Part shown: in pieces, positions 16,143-23,840 of the stretch
Layout: each line of letters starts with the position of its first letter
Numbering within the stretch: position 1 is the stretch's first letter
NCBI RefSeq assembly: GCF_009735625.1
Contig: NZ_CP046244.1
Span: 2,046,001-2,110,000, forward strand
Length of the DNA stretch: 64,000 bases
Reading direction: 5' to 3'
DNA from: Moorella glycerini
GTDB lineage: Bacteria > Bacillota > DSM-521 > Neomoorellales > Neomoorellaceae
Notes under the pieces: generated by a model
Seen by the model: only the letters and a program-made list of their open reading frames with translations
The model's database searches: none
Told to the model about the DNA's origin: nothing
Translations under genes and position numbers: made by a program

Positions 16143-18494
16143 ATGAAATTAGTAAACGAAAATTTATTTTCTGGAGATAACGATTGGGTACTTGAGGAAA
16201 CTGACGATGTAAAGGAACGAATTATAAGGATCAAGTCCTTGTCGATTGATAATTTCCGCGGTATAAGGCAATTAAACAACCTGAATGTAGACGCGGATAT
16301 AATTCTTCTTACCGGTCCAAACGGTTTCGGCAAAACGAGCTTCATTGAGGCTCTTTGCTTATTATTAACAGGCCATTATTACCGGGGCTCAGACACACTT
16401 CTTTTTTTAAAAAATGGAGAACCGGTAGGAAGTTCTATTATTAATGCCCAGATGCTTGTCTCCCACGGAAATGGGAAGCAGGAAGAAAGGCCTATCAACC
16501 TAACAATACCTAAAAACTACCCTAAAAATCCCATCCAAATTACTGGCTTCACATGGCCGGTCGATATTAAACCTGAAATTGTTGCCCGGGCAAGCTTTTT
16601 TTACCAGGATCTTCTAGGGTGTCTTTTTGATGAAGAAGATGCAAAAGTTACTCTTCGGGAATTTATAGCCCCTGTCCCGCGTGAACTTGATGAAGTGCAA
16701 AAGCAAATAAAAAATGCTTTAAAAAGGCTTGAGGAGGAAGAAAAGAAACTTTTTAGCTTCCCAGGTATCCCGGGTGAAGATGAAATCAGCCGGCAACGAA
16801 GGGAAACGGCAGCAATTTTTACAGACGCTTGGACAAAGTTGTCTTCAATTACAAACCTGATGCAAATACCTCTGCCGAAACGCTCGGCTGACTGGCTTCT
16901 TCTCATCTCCGGGAAAAATCTTCGGCACGGATGGGAAGGGGAATTGCGCAATCTAGCCAATGAGTGTTTAGCTTTATTACCTACACCAGGGCTTGAACCT
17001 TTGCCGGAGAACGCTGAACCAGAAGAATCCCTTCGCCGTATTGATCTGCTGCTGCGTGATATCGAAAGAAATATCGCTTCACGATTCCAGGACAGGTATC
17101 AAATAAGAATGCTATTAGCCTCTCTTCCCGAGGCAGGCTCCATTTTGGAGCAGGAAATGCTTGCGGAAGAAGAAAAGAAGCTAGAGGAACTACAAAAAGA
17201 GATCAAGGTACTGCAAGAAAAAGAGAAATCTTTGAATATGCTGGTCCAGTATTACCGGAATCCGGACGGGCCGGGATTAGCGGAAATCTTGGCAGCATTT
17301 CGAAGATACGGGGAAAACTGGGCCAGTACCCCCCTGGTGAATAATGAATTTGCCCCCCCGAAATGTGTTATAGAATGGCTTAGAACTATATTAAAAACTT
17401 TTTACTACGAAGAGGAGGGGCTAGATGAAATTTTTGCTGCCTGGCAAACACGGATACAGGAGGAAATCACCAGACTACGCCAATTCATTGCGGGAAGAGA
17501 GCAGGAGTATCAATTAAAGCATGAAATTATTGCAGCCTCAAAAAGAATTTGGGAATTAACAGCCAAATCAGTCGAAGTAGCAAATATTATTGCTAAGGCT
17601 AGGCAATCTAGCCAGGGGAAGCTGTCAAAAGAAACGCTACTTTCTTTTTTGAGCGACACCCCCGAGGGAGTAACTACTTCACCACCCAGCCCTGGGCAGG
17701 TAATAGCTTCAGTACATCAAGCTATTCAACATTGGCTTCAGGTGGAAGACTTAAATAAGAAGCGGGAAGAAAGGCTTAAGGGTACCGAGGGATATAATAC
17801 GGCAGTGAAACTTTTTGAAGCTGTACGGACGGCCTTGCAGGCCGAGAGTTCCAAACGCGAATCTTTAATGGAGAAGGTCCTTGAATTACCGGAAAAAGAA
17901 GTAGAAAGATTAGCTGATCTCGTTAACCAGGTATTTTCCAGGTTCCGCACCGTCAAAGGGCTGTATCCCGTCAGTTTTGAAAGGGGGCAAAAAAATAGTG
18001 GGAGTGGCAGAAACAGGGTAGCAACTTGGAATATAGTGACAAATGATCGCAGGCCGCTTGGTGCATTATCTACGGGACAAAAAGCCCAGTTGGCGCTGGC
18101 TCTCCTTTTAAGTTTAAACATTGCCCTTGATAAGCTTATTCCCCATAATATTATCGGTCTGGATGACACCACCACGGCTTTAGATATGGCTCAATTACCG
18201 CGCGAGGCCACCCTGCTGCGGCAGATTGCTTATGGTGCCGGAGAATGCGACTTTAACCCGGCCTTTCCACGCCGACAGATTTTTATTGTGAGTCATCATG
18301 AAGACTTAACCCACCGTTTGATTGATTTTCTAATCCCCCCTGAAGGAAGGAAAATGCATATCTTAAATTTTAGTGAGTGGGAACCGGAATCAGGACCGAA
18401 AATTGATTCATACAGTGTAGATCCTGCTCTGGCGGCCTCAAAAGAGGCACGCGAGTATTTTGGGCGACTACTAAAGCAATTATTGATAGAATGA
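16143..18494 (+). CDS. SMC/RecN-like ATPase, LmuB-like
   Basis: About 783 aa. An ABC-type ATPase split by long coiled coils: N-terminal Walker A 'LTGPNGFGKTSFIEAL' (near residue 57), coiled coil around 190-220 and 340-385, C-terminal signature 'LSTGQKAQLALALLLSL' (near 640), Walker B/D-loop 'IIGLDDTTTALD' and H-loop 'IFIVSHHED'. This is the layout of SMC-like LmuB sensors that recognise DNA ends or structures and release the effector. AAGGGGAG stands 10 nt before ATG 16143, better than the TTG at 16134. It overlaps the stop of the middle gene, so the three genes form one operon. Confidence 0.75.
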   Translation: MKLVNENLFSGDNDWVLEETDDVKERIIRIKSLSIDNFRGIRQLNNLNVDADIILLTGPNGFGKTSFIEALCLLLTGHYYRGSDTLLFLKNGEPVGSSIINAQMLVSHGNGKQEERPINLTIPKNYPKNPIQITGFTWPVDIKPEIVARASFFYQDLLGCLFDEEDAKVTLREFIAPVPRELDEVQKQIKNALKRLEEEEKKLFSFPGIPGEDEISRQRRETAAIFTDAWTKLSSITNLMQIPLPKRSADWLLLISGKNLRHGWEGELRNLANECLALLPTPGLEPLPENAEPEESLRRIDLLLRDIERNIASRFQDRYQIRMLLASLPEAGSILEQEMLAEEEKKLEELQKEIKVLQEKEKSLNMLVQYYRNPDGPGLAEILAAFRRYGENWASTPLVNNEFAPPKCVIEWLRTILKTFYYEEEGLDEIFAAWQTRIQEEITRLRQFIAGREQEYQLKHEIIAASKRIWELTAKSVEVANIIAKARQSSQGKLSKETLLSFLSDTPEGVTTSPPSPGQVIASVHQAIQHWLQVEDLNKKREERLKGTEGYNTAVKLFEAVRTALQAESSKRESLMEKVLELPEKEVERLADLVNQVFSRFRTVKGLYPVSFERGQKNSGSGRNRVATWNIVTNDRRPLGALSTGQKAQLALALLLSLNIALDKLIPHNIIGLDDTTTALDMAQLPREATLLRQIAYGAGECDFNPAFPRRQIFIVSHHEDLTHRLIDFLIPPEGRKMHILNFSEWEPESGPKIDSYSVDPALAASKEAREYFGRLLKQLLIE

Positions 18495-18595
18495 GGGAAA
18501 TAACGAAATACATGTAGTCCAATTCACCGGGACTAAATCTATCTTTACAAGTTTACTTTGTTTTTTCATCGCTCATGTTAATAGTTGCTGTTATC

Positions 18596-18646
18596 ATTGT
18601 TCATGATAAACTTATATGTAGCGGGCATGAAGCACTACAGCCTGTA
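18596..18646 (+). pseudogene. Remnant of a MarR-like gene start
   Basis: ATTGTTCATGATAAACTTAT and GCGGGCATGAAGCACTACAG-CCTG echo the upstream region and first codons of the regulators at 9846 and 18906. It is short and decayed. Confidence 0.4.
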
Positions 18647-18648
18647 AA

Positions 18649-18712
18649 AGAATTATTTCTCCCAGGGCAATGATAGATAAAGCATTTTTATAAGGAACTC
18701 AAAAGTTCTTCA
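18649..18712 (+). pseudogene. Remnant of a TumE-like toxin 3' end
   Basis: AATTATTTCTCCCAGGGCAA, then AGATAAAGCATTTTTATAAG and GAACTCAAAA, align with the end of the toxin gene at 9510-9570 (GATTATTTCTTCCAGGGAAA...AGAGCATTTTTAAAGGAGCTTAAAA), about three quarters identical by eye. Confidence 0.55.
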
Positions 18713-18735
18713 TATCAATGGAACGGTAGAGATGC

Positions 18736-18818
18736 GAGAGCGTGAGCCAGGCGTTGGGCGACGGCAGCTCTTTCTCATCTTCCTGGAGGGGTAACCTTAT
18801 CCGGGGCGGCGTTGCCAC
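18736..18818 (+). pseudogene. Internal fragment of rmlA with a deletion
   Basis: GAGAGCGTGAGCCAGGCGTT-GGGCGACGGCAGC matches rmlA around 20360. TCCTGGAGGGGTAACCTTAT-CCGGGGCGGCGTTGCC then matches the region around 20498-20530, with about 100 nt lost between. This is the fourth recognisable rmlA piece in the window. Confidence 0.65.
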
Positions 18819-18837
18819 TATTGACGTAACTGGCTGG

Positions 18838-18905
18838 TACTGGTATTATTTGTTCATAGGATAAGCATAAGTTTTGTCGAAATAACGACCAACGGAGCAG
18901 CCGGC
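18838..18905 (+). promoter_or_regulatory. Conserved upstream region of the MarR-like gene, copy 2
   Basis: The segment TGTTCATAGGATAAGCATAAG-type, then GTCGAAATAAC and GGAGCAGCCGG, matches 9782-9845 before the deleted copy. GGAGCAG is the ribosome site. No clear -35/-10 pair could be fixed. Confidence 0.5.
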
Positions 18906-19418
18906 ATGGACAGCCAGTACGCAGTCCTGGACTGCTTGCAGAAAAGCGACAACCTCACCCAGCGCGACATCGCCCACCGTACCGGCCTTTCCGTCGGCGG
19001 GGTCAACTTGGTCCTGAAGAAAATGGTGCGTAAAGGCCTGGTTAAGCTGGAGAAGGTCAACGGCCGCAGCCTGCGCTACATCCTCACGCCCCAGGGCATG
19101 GCGGAGAAAACCCGGCTCGCCTACCAGTACATGCAAAGCACCTACCGGCAGATCGTCAAAACCGGCCGGGTGCTGGAAGAAGTAGTGGCGGAGAGGCCGG
19201 AGCCGGTGGAACAAATAATCTTCTACGGCCCCCACGACGAAGTGCTGGAGATCCTTAAAATAGCCGCCGGGAATTTGCATATAAAGCACACCACCGCTTC
19301 TTGCGCTGCCGACCTGGCAGGCCTGGACGGCAACACCCTGGTAATCACTTGGCAGGCCGGGGAAGAATACCAGCCGCCGCAGGGGGTAGAAGGGGTAAAT
19401 ATAATCGACCGGTTGTAG
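18906..19418 (+). CDS. MarR-family, EPS-associated winged-helix regulator
   Basis: A 170-aa regulator. Residues 1-75 form a winged helix: 'LTQRDIAHRTGLSVGGVNLV' is the helix-turn-helix and 'LVKLEKVNGRSLRYILTP' the wing. A helix (MAEKTRLAYQYMQSTYRQI) follows, like the small MarR proteins found with exopolysaccharide genes. A C-terminal alpha/beta domain ('VEQIIFYGPHDEVLEILKIA', 'GNTLVITWQAGEEYQPP') may sense a ligand. It is the intact parent of the deleted copy at 9846. Its location just before the rml operon suggests control of rhamnose or polysaccharide genes; that is inference. Confidence 0.75.
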   Translation: MDSQYAVLDCLQKSDNLTQRDIAHRTGLSVGGVNLVLKKMVRKGLVKLEKVNGRSLRYILTPQGMAEKTRLAYQYMQSTYRQIVKTGRVLEEVVAERPEPVEQIIFYGPHDEVLEILKIAAGNLHIKHTTASCAADLAGLDGNTLVITWQAGEEYQPPQGVEGVNIIDRL

Positions 19419-19470
19419 GGAATTGGGTAGCAAGAAGAAATTATTAGGCACTCAGAATAACATATAATGG
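19393..19470 (+). repeat. MarR 3'-end repeat, copy 3 (with intact gene)
   Basis: Last codons of the intact regulator plus about 50 bp of downstream DNA (AAGAAGAAATTATTAGGCAC-TCAGAATAACATATA), repeated at 8791-8868 and in diverged form at 10033-10112. Confidence 0.7.
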
Positions 19471-19566
19471 CATCCGAATATCCCGCGTTCCTAATGAACA
19501 GTTATCCGGGGACGCCAGGGATCTGAAAAGAGAACTACCAGCCTTGTTCAGGGAGGAATGTCCCTT

Positions 19567-19824
19567 ATGCCTCGAAACACGATAAAGCCGGCTCTACAAG
19601 ATCTAGCAAAACGGAACGCAGAACTTTACGAAAAATATGGGCGACCTTTAGAAAAAGAACACAAAGGGAAGTTCGTTGCTATTTCCGAAGAAGGCAAAGT
19701 CATAATTGATCCTAATGATGTCCAGGTAGCCCAGAAAGCAATAGAAGAATTCGGTCCCGGCCGTTTTGCCTTCTATAAGATAGGCTTCAAGGCAACTGGC
19801 AAGTGGAGGATTACCAGTGCATAG
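19567..19824 (+). CDS. Small DUF5678-like protein
   Basis: About 85 aa (MPRNTIKPAL...). The stretch 'LEKEHKGKFVAISEEGKVII' followed by a short helix and 'GPGRFAFYKIGF' resembles the small DUF5678-type proteins that pair with retropepsin-like genes in thermophiles. GGGAGG at 19551-19556 is 10 nt before ATG 19567 but only 1 nt before ATG 19558, so the later start is preferred. Its end overlaps the next gene by 8 nt. It is likely a two-gene module, perhaps TA-like; its function is unknown. Confidence 0.6.
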   Translation: MPRNTIKPALQDLAKRNAELYEKYGRPLEKEHKGKFVAISEEGKVIIDPNDVQVAQKAIEEFGPGRFAFYKIGFKATGKWRITSA

Positions 19825-20164
19825 CTATGAATATCCATATATAGATTTATCAATTTCTGTCGGCAAATATAAAGAAAATGTCCATGCATATATAGATACC
19901 GGCTTTGAAGGTTATATCGTGTTACCAGAAAATTATGTTGAAAAGATTGGTTCCCCGGCTTTTATCAGCAATTGGGAAGTGGCCGATGGAGCCCTGGTTG
20001 CAGCAGCAGAATACATTGGCACCATTGTGATCCCGGATATAGGATTTACTCTTATGGCGCGTATTACCTGTTTGGGTAATGAAATTCTCATTGGAAGAGC
20101 AGTAATCGATCATTTGCGCCTGATATTTGACCGTGGCCGGCAAGTTATTATTTATAACGACTGA
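19817..20164 (+). CDS. Retropepsin-like (clan AA) aspartic protease
   Basis: A 115-aa single-domain protein with the DTG active-site motif in '[16 protein letters not shown]' (near residue 23) and the flap/second-strand pattern '[20 protein letters not shown]' typical of single-lobe, dimeric aspartic proteases (hydrophobic-hydrophobic-G before the C-terminal helix). It starts at GTG 19817 inside the end of the DUF5678-like gene. Such pairs occur in archaea and thermophilic bacteria, with no firmly established function. It ends 20 nt before rmlA. Confidence 0.7.
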   Translation: MHSYEYPYIDLSISVGKYKENVHAYIDTGFEGYIVLPENYVEKIGSPAFISNWEVADGALVAAAEYIGTIVIPDIGFTLMARITCLGNEILIGRAVIDHLRLIFDRGRQVIIYND

Positions 20165-20184
20165 AAGTTCAGGTGAAATCGACC

Positions 20185-21252
20185 ATGAAAGGCCTCATCC
20201 TTTCCGGCGGCAAGGGCACCCGCCTGCGCCCCCTCACTTATACGACAACTAAACAGCTCATCCCCGTGGCCAACCGGCCCATTCTTTTTTTCGTCATCGA
20301 GCAGGTCGTCCAGGCTGGGATAAGGGACATCGGCATCATCATCTCCCCGGAGACAGGGGAGAGCGTGCGCCAGGCCGTGGGCGACGGCAGCCGCTTCGGC
20401 GCGCAGGTAACGTACATACTCCAGGAAAAACCGCTGGGGCTGGCCCATGCGGTACTTACGGCCCGCGATTTTCTCAAGGACGAGCCCTTCCTCATGTTCC
20501 TGGGGGACAACCTCATCCAGGACGGCGTGACCGGCCTGGTAGAGGCCTTCCAAAAAGAAACCGCCGACGCTGCCATCCTACTGAAGGAAGTTCCCGATCC
20601 CAGGGCCTTCGGCGTCGCTGTCCTGGACGGGGAAGGCCGGGTGACCCGCCTCATTGAAAAGCCCAAAGACCCGCCCAGCAACCTGGCCCTGGTAGGCATT
20701 TACCTCTTCACCCCGGCCATCCACCGCGCCATAGCCAATATCCGCCCCTCCTGGCGGGGCGAGCTGGAGATCACCGACGCCATCCAGGAGCTCCTCCAGT
20801 CCGGCGGCCGGGTCCTGGCCCGCCGGGTAGAAGGCTGGTGGCTGGACACCGGTAAGAAAGACGACATCCTGGAAGCCAACCGGGCCGTCCTGGACGCCTA
20901 CGCCCGCACCGCCATCGAAGGAGAAGTCGACGCCGGGAGCCATATCGCCGGCAGGGTCGCCATCGGCCCCGGCAGCAAGGTAAAGAACACCACCATCCGC
21001 GGGCCGGCGGTCATCGGCAAAGGCGTGACCCTGGAAGACTGCTTCATCGGCCCCTTCACGGCCATCGGCGACGGCAGCACCTTAACCAGGGTAGGCCTGG
21101 AGCACTCCGTGGTCCTGGAAGGGTGTATTTTAAGCGACATTCCCCGCATTGAGGACAGCCTCATCGGCCGCAACACCCGCGTCCGTCGCGCCGGCGACGG
21201 CCGCCAGGCCCTGCGCCTCTTCCTGGGGGACGACGCGGAGGTCGCTGTTTAA
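20185..21252 (+). CDS. rmlA: Glucose-1-phosphate thymidylyltransferase (long form)
   Basis: Makes dTDP-glucose from dTTP and glucose 1-phosphate, the first step of dTDP-L-rhamnose synthesis. It has 355 aa with the N-terminal nucleotidyltransferase motif '[20 protein letters not shown]' and a metal site '[11 protein letters not shown]'. A C-terminal left-handed beta-helix ('[20 protein letters not shown]') makes it the long RmlA type common in archaea and thermophiles. ATG 20185 is chosen over upstream in-frame ATGs because MKGLIL is the family start. It is followed by rmlC-, rmlD- and rmlB-like genes with short gaps. Three broken copies lie upstream. Confidence 0.92.
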   Translation: MKGLILSGGKGTRLRPLTYTTTKQLIPVANRPILFFVIEQVVQAGIRDIGIIISPETGESVRQAVGDGSRFGAQVTYILQEKPLGLAHAVLTARDFLKDEPFLMFLGDNLIQDGVTGLVEAFQKETADAAILLKEVPDPRAFGVAVLDGEGRVTRLIEKPKDPPSNLALVGIYLFTPAIHRAIANIRPSWRGELEITDAIQELLQSGGRVLARRVEGWWLDTGKKDDILEANRAVLDAYARTAIEGEVDAGSHIAGRVAIGPGSKVKNTTIRGPAVIGKGVTLEDCFIGPFTAIGDGSTLTRVGLEHSVVLEGCILSDIPRIEDSLIGRNTRVRRAGDGRQALRLFLGDDAEVAV

Positions 21253-21277
21253 ACCGGAAAGAAAGAAGGATAGAATT

Positions 21278-21739
21278 ATGGAACTTATCGACGGCGTAAA
21301 ATTGCGGCAACTGCGGCTCATCCCCGACAGCCGGGGTTACCTCATGGAGATGCTGCGCCGCGACTGGGAAGAATTCATGCAGTTCGGCCAGGCCTATATC
21401 ACCGCCTGCTACCCCGGCGTCATCAAAGCCTGGCACTACCATAAACTGCAGTGGGACCATTTTGTCTGCGTCAGCGGCATGGCCCGGGTGGTCCTCTACG
21501 ATGATCGGGAAGGCAGCCCCACCAGGGGGCTGGTCAATGAGTTTCACATCGGCTACTTAAATCCGGTGCTCTTAAAAATCCCGCCCCTGGTCTACCACGG
21601 CTTCACCGCCGAAGGGCCGGAGACGGCTTTAATCGTCAATTTCCCCACCGAGCTCTACAACTACCAGCAGCCGGACGAGTACCGCCGGCCCTACAACGAC
21701 CCGGCCATCCCCTACTCCTGGGAGGTAAAGCACGGGTAA
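21278..21739 (+). CDS. rmlC: dTDP-4-dehydrorhamnose 3,5-epimerase-like cupin (short form)
   Basis: A 153-aa protein that probably epimerises dTDP-4-keto-6-deoxyglucose. The sequence 'LRLIPDSRGYLMEMLRRDW' at the N-terminus and 'VIKAWHYHKLQWDHFVCVSG' (catalytic His in the cupin) are typical, as is 'LLKIPPLVYHGFTA'. It is shorter than classical RmlC (about 180 aa) and belongs to the short form found beside long RmlA. GAAAGAAGGA precedes ATG 21278; the frame is open upstream but overlaps rmlA there. Confidence 0.85.
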   Translation: MELIDGVKLRQLRLIPDSRGYLMEMLRRDWEEFMQFGQAYITACYPGVIKAWHYHKLQWDHFVCVSGMARVVLYDDREGSPTRGLVNEFHIGYLNPVLLKIPPLVYHGFTAEGPETALIVNFPTELYNYQQPDEYRRPYNDPAIPYSWEVKHG

Positions 21740-21756
21740 AAGGAGCGACAGGCCGG

Positions 21757-22611
21757 ATGCATATCCTGGTAACCGGAGCCGGGGGCATGCTGGGCCAGGC
21801 CGTGACCCGGGAATTCCAGGGCCGTAACCACACGGTTACGGCTCTAAGTCATGCCCGGCTGGACATAACCGACCTGGCAGCAGTCAAGCAGGCCCTGGCA
21901 GAATACACCCCGGAAGTCATAATAAACTGCGCCGCCTACACCAAAGTCGACCAGGCCGAGACCGATTACGAGGCGGCCGTACGGGTCAACGCCCTAGGCG
22001 TGAGAAATCTGGCCCTGGCCTGTAAAGAGACAGGTGCCGTGCTGGTCCAAATCAGCACCGATTACGTCTTCGACGGGCAAAAAAATGAGCCCCGGGGCAT
22101 TTATGACGAGAGGCATCCCATTAACGCCTACGGCCGCAGCAAGTACCTGGGAGAGCGTTTTCTAGAAACCATCGCCCCCCGCTACTATCTCGTTCGCACT
22201 TCCTGGCTCTTCGGCCCCGGCGGCCCGAACTTTGTCGAAACCATCCTGAAACTGGCCCGGGAAAAGGAAACACTCACCGTAGTCGACGACCAGTGGGGCT
22301 GTCCCACTTATACAACAGACCTGGCCCGCGCACTTGTATGCCTGGTGGCAAGCGGCTGCTACGGCGTGTACCATATCACCAACCAGGGAGCCACCACCTG
22401 GTATCATTTTGCGCGGGAAATCCTGGCCGCGGCAGGTGTTAAGACAAACATTAAACCCGTTACTACCGCCGCATTCCCGCGCCCGGCCCGGCGCCCGGCT
22501 TATTCGGTGCTGGATCCTTTTCCGTTAAAAGAAACCATAGGCTACCTCCTGCCGACCTGGCAGGACGCATTGATGCGCTACTTTGCTGAGAGGAGAAACA
22601 CGGATTGGTAA
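21757..22611 (+). CDS. rmlD: dTDP-4-dehydrorhamnose reductase
   Basis: An NAD(P)H-dependent last step of dTDP-L-rhamnose synthesis. It has 284 aa with the SDR nucleotide motif 'VTGAGGMLGQAV' at the start, 'DYVFDG' near 105, and the catalytic YxxxK in 'NAYGRSKYLGE' near 128. The end of the family is seen in 'RPAYSVLDPFPLKETIGYLL' (R.PAYS.L). GGAGCGACAGG lies before ATG 21757. The last bases overlap the start of rmlB. Confidence 0.92.
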   Translation: MHILVTGAGGMLGQAVTREFQGRNHTVTALSHARLDITDLAAVKQALAEYTPEVIINCAAYTKVDQAETDYEAAVRVNALGVRNLALACKETGAVLVQISTDYVFDGQKNEPRGIYDERHPINAYGRSKYLGERFLETIAPRYYLVRTSWLFGPGGPNFVETILKLAREKETLTVVDDQWGCPTYTTDLARALVCLVASGCYGVYHITNQGATTWYHFAREILAAAGVKTNIKPVTTAAFPRPARRPAYSVLDPFPLKETIGYLLPTWQDALMRYFAERRNTDW

Positions 22612-23627
22612 AGCTGTTAGTCACCGGCGGCGCCGGCTTTATCGGCTCCAACTTTATCCGGCACATATTAAAAGAGCATCCCGACTGGTACATAGTCAAC
22701 CTGGACAAGCTGACCTACGCCGGCAACTTGGAAAACCTGAAGGACGTAGAGGATAACCCCCGCTGCCGCTTTGTCCGCGGCGACATAGCCGACCGGGAGC
22801 TGGTCGACCGTCTTTTCCGGGAGGAAAAATTCGATCTCGTCGCCAACCTGGCCGCCGAGTCCCATGTGGACCGCAGCATCCTGGACCCGGCGCCCTTTAT
22901 CGAGACCAACGTCAAGGGCACCCAGGTGCTGCTGGAGGCCGCCCGGCAGCGCGGCATCGCGAAGTTCCTCCAGGTATCCACCGATGAGGTCTACGGCTCG
23001 CTTCAGCCGGACGACCCGCCCTTTACCGAAGAAAGCCCCATCCGGCCCAACAGCCCCTACTCGGCCAGCAAAGCCGCCGCCGACCTCATGTGCCGGGCCT
23101 ACTTCGTCACCTACGGCCTGCCGGTGGTCATCACCCGCTGCAGCAACAACTACGGCCCCTACCAGCACCCGGAGAAGTTCATCCCGACCATCATCCTGAA
23201 CGCCCTGGCGGATAAACCCATCCCCGTCTACGGCGACGGCCAGAACGTGCGGGACTGGATCCACGTCGAGGACCACTGCCGCGCCCTGGACCTGGTTTTG
23301 CAAAAAGGGCAGGCGGGGGAGGTTTATAACATCGGCGCCAATAACGAACACACCAACCTGGATATCGTAAAAACTATTCTCCGGCTCATGAATAAACCCG
23401 CGAGCCTCATCACCTTCGTTAAAGACCGGCCGGGGCATGATCGCAGGTATGCTATAGAGCCGTCAAAAATAGAGGCCGCCTTATCCTGGCAGCCCCAGGT
23501 GGACTTCACCTCCGGCCTGAAGGATCTCATTACATGGTACATAGAGCACCGGCCATGGTGGGAACGGGTGAAAAGCGGCGAGTACCGGGAGTATGCGGAG
23601 AAATGGTATAGATCCCTGACTAGTTAA
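22605..23627 (+). CDS. rmlB: dTDP-glucose 4,6-dehydratase
   Basis: Converts dTDP-glucose to dTDP-4-keto-6-deoxyglucose. It has 340 aa, an extended SDR with 'LVTGGAGFIGSNFIRHI' at the N-terminus, 'STDEVYGSL' near 125, the YxxxK motif in 'PYSASKAAADLM' near 149, and 'KDRPGHDRRYAI' near 270, which is diagnostic of the enzyme. The start is a TTG at 22605 that overlaps the rmlD stop by 7 nt; the upstream AGAGGAG (22589-22595) gives a good ribosome site. It closes the rml operon; AT-rich DNA starts about 200 bp later. Confidence 0.93.
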   Translation: MVKLLVTGGAGFIGSNFIRHILKEHPDWYIVNLDKLTYAGNLENLKDVEDNPRCRFVRGDIADRELVDRLFREEKFDLVANLAAESHVDRSILDPAPFIETNVKGTQVLLEAARQRGIAKFLQVSTDEVYGSLQPDDPPFTEESPIRPNSPYSASKAAADLMCRAYFVTYGLPVVITRCSNNYGPYQHPEKFIPTIILNALADKPIPVYGDGQNVRDWIHVEDHCRALDLVLQKGQAGEVYNIGANNEHTNLDIVKTILRLMNKPASLITFVKDRPGHDRRYAIEPSKIEAALSWQPQVDFTSGLKDLITWYIEHRPWWERVKSGEYREYAEKWYRSLTS

Positions 23628-23840
23628 TAATGGATAAGCAAGGCACGTATAACGGTGCGAGAAGATTAGCTATAGTTTATCTTGCCTGTAAGAGGGGTAA
23701 GAACTTGCTTTTTGTTGAAAAGGTCTTTGCGGATTGCAAAAAGAGGAAATATGATAACCCAAGACTATATTGTTACTAGACAATTCTAACTGAATGTTCA
23801 TCAGATATACAGAGTTAAAACTAAGGGTGAACTGAACTAA

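Noticed and set aside
13556-18494. SIR2 operon considered as Thoeris, DSR or SIR2-HerA
   Set aside because: No TIR protein, no HerA-type helicase, and the third gene is an SMC-like ABC ATPase with coiled coils, which fits Lamassu better.
9782-21252. Region considered as a simple tandem duplication
   Set aside because: Only the MarR and rmlA parts repeat; the genes between them are unrelated in each interval and additional fragments are out of order.
22668-23438. 256-codon open frame on the - strand opposite rmlB
   Set aside because: Shadow of rmlB; no recognisable domain and biased composition.
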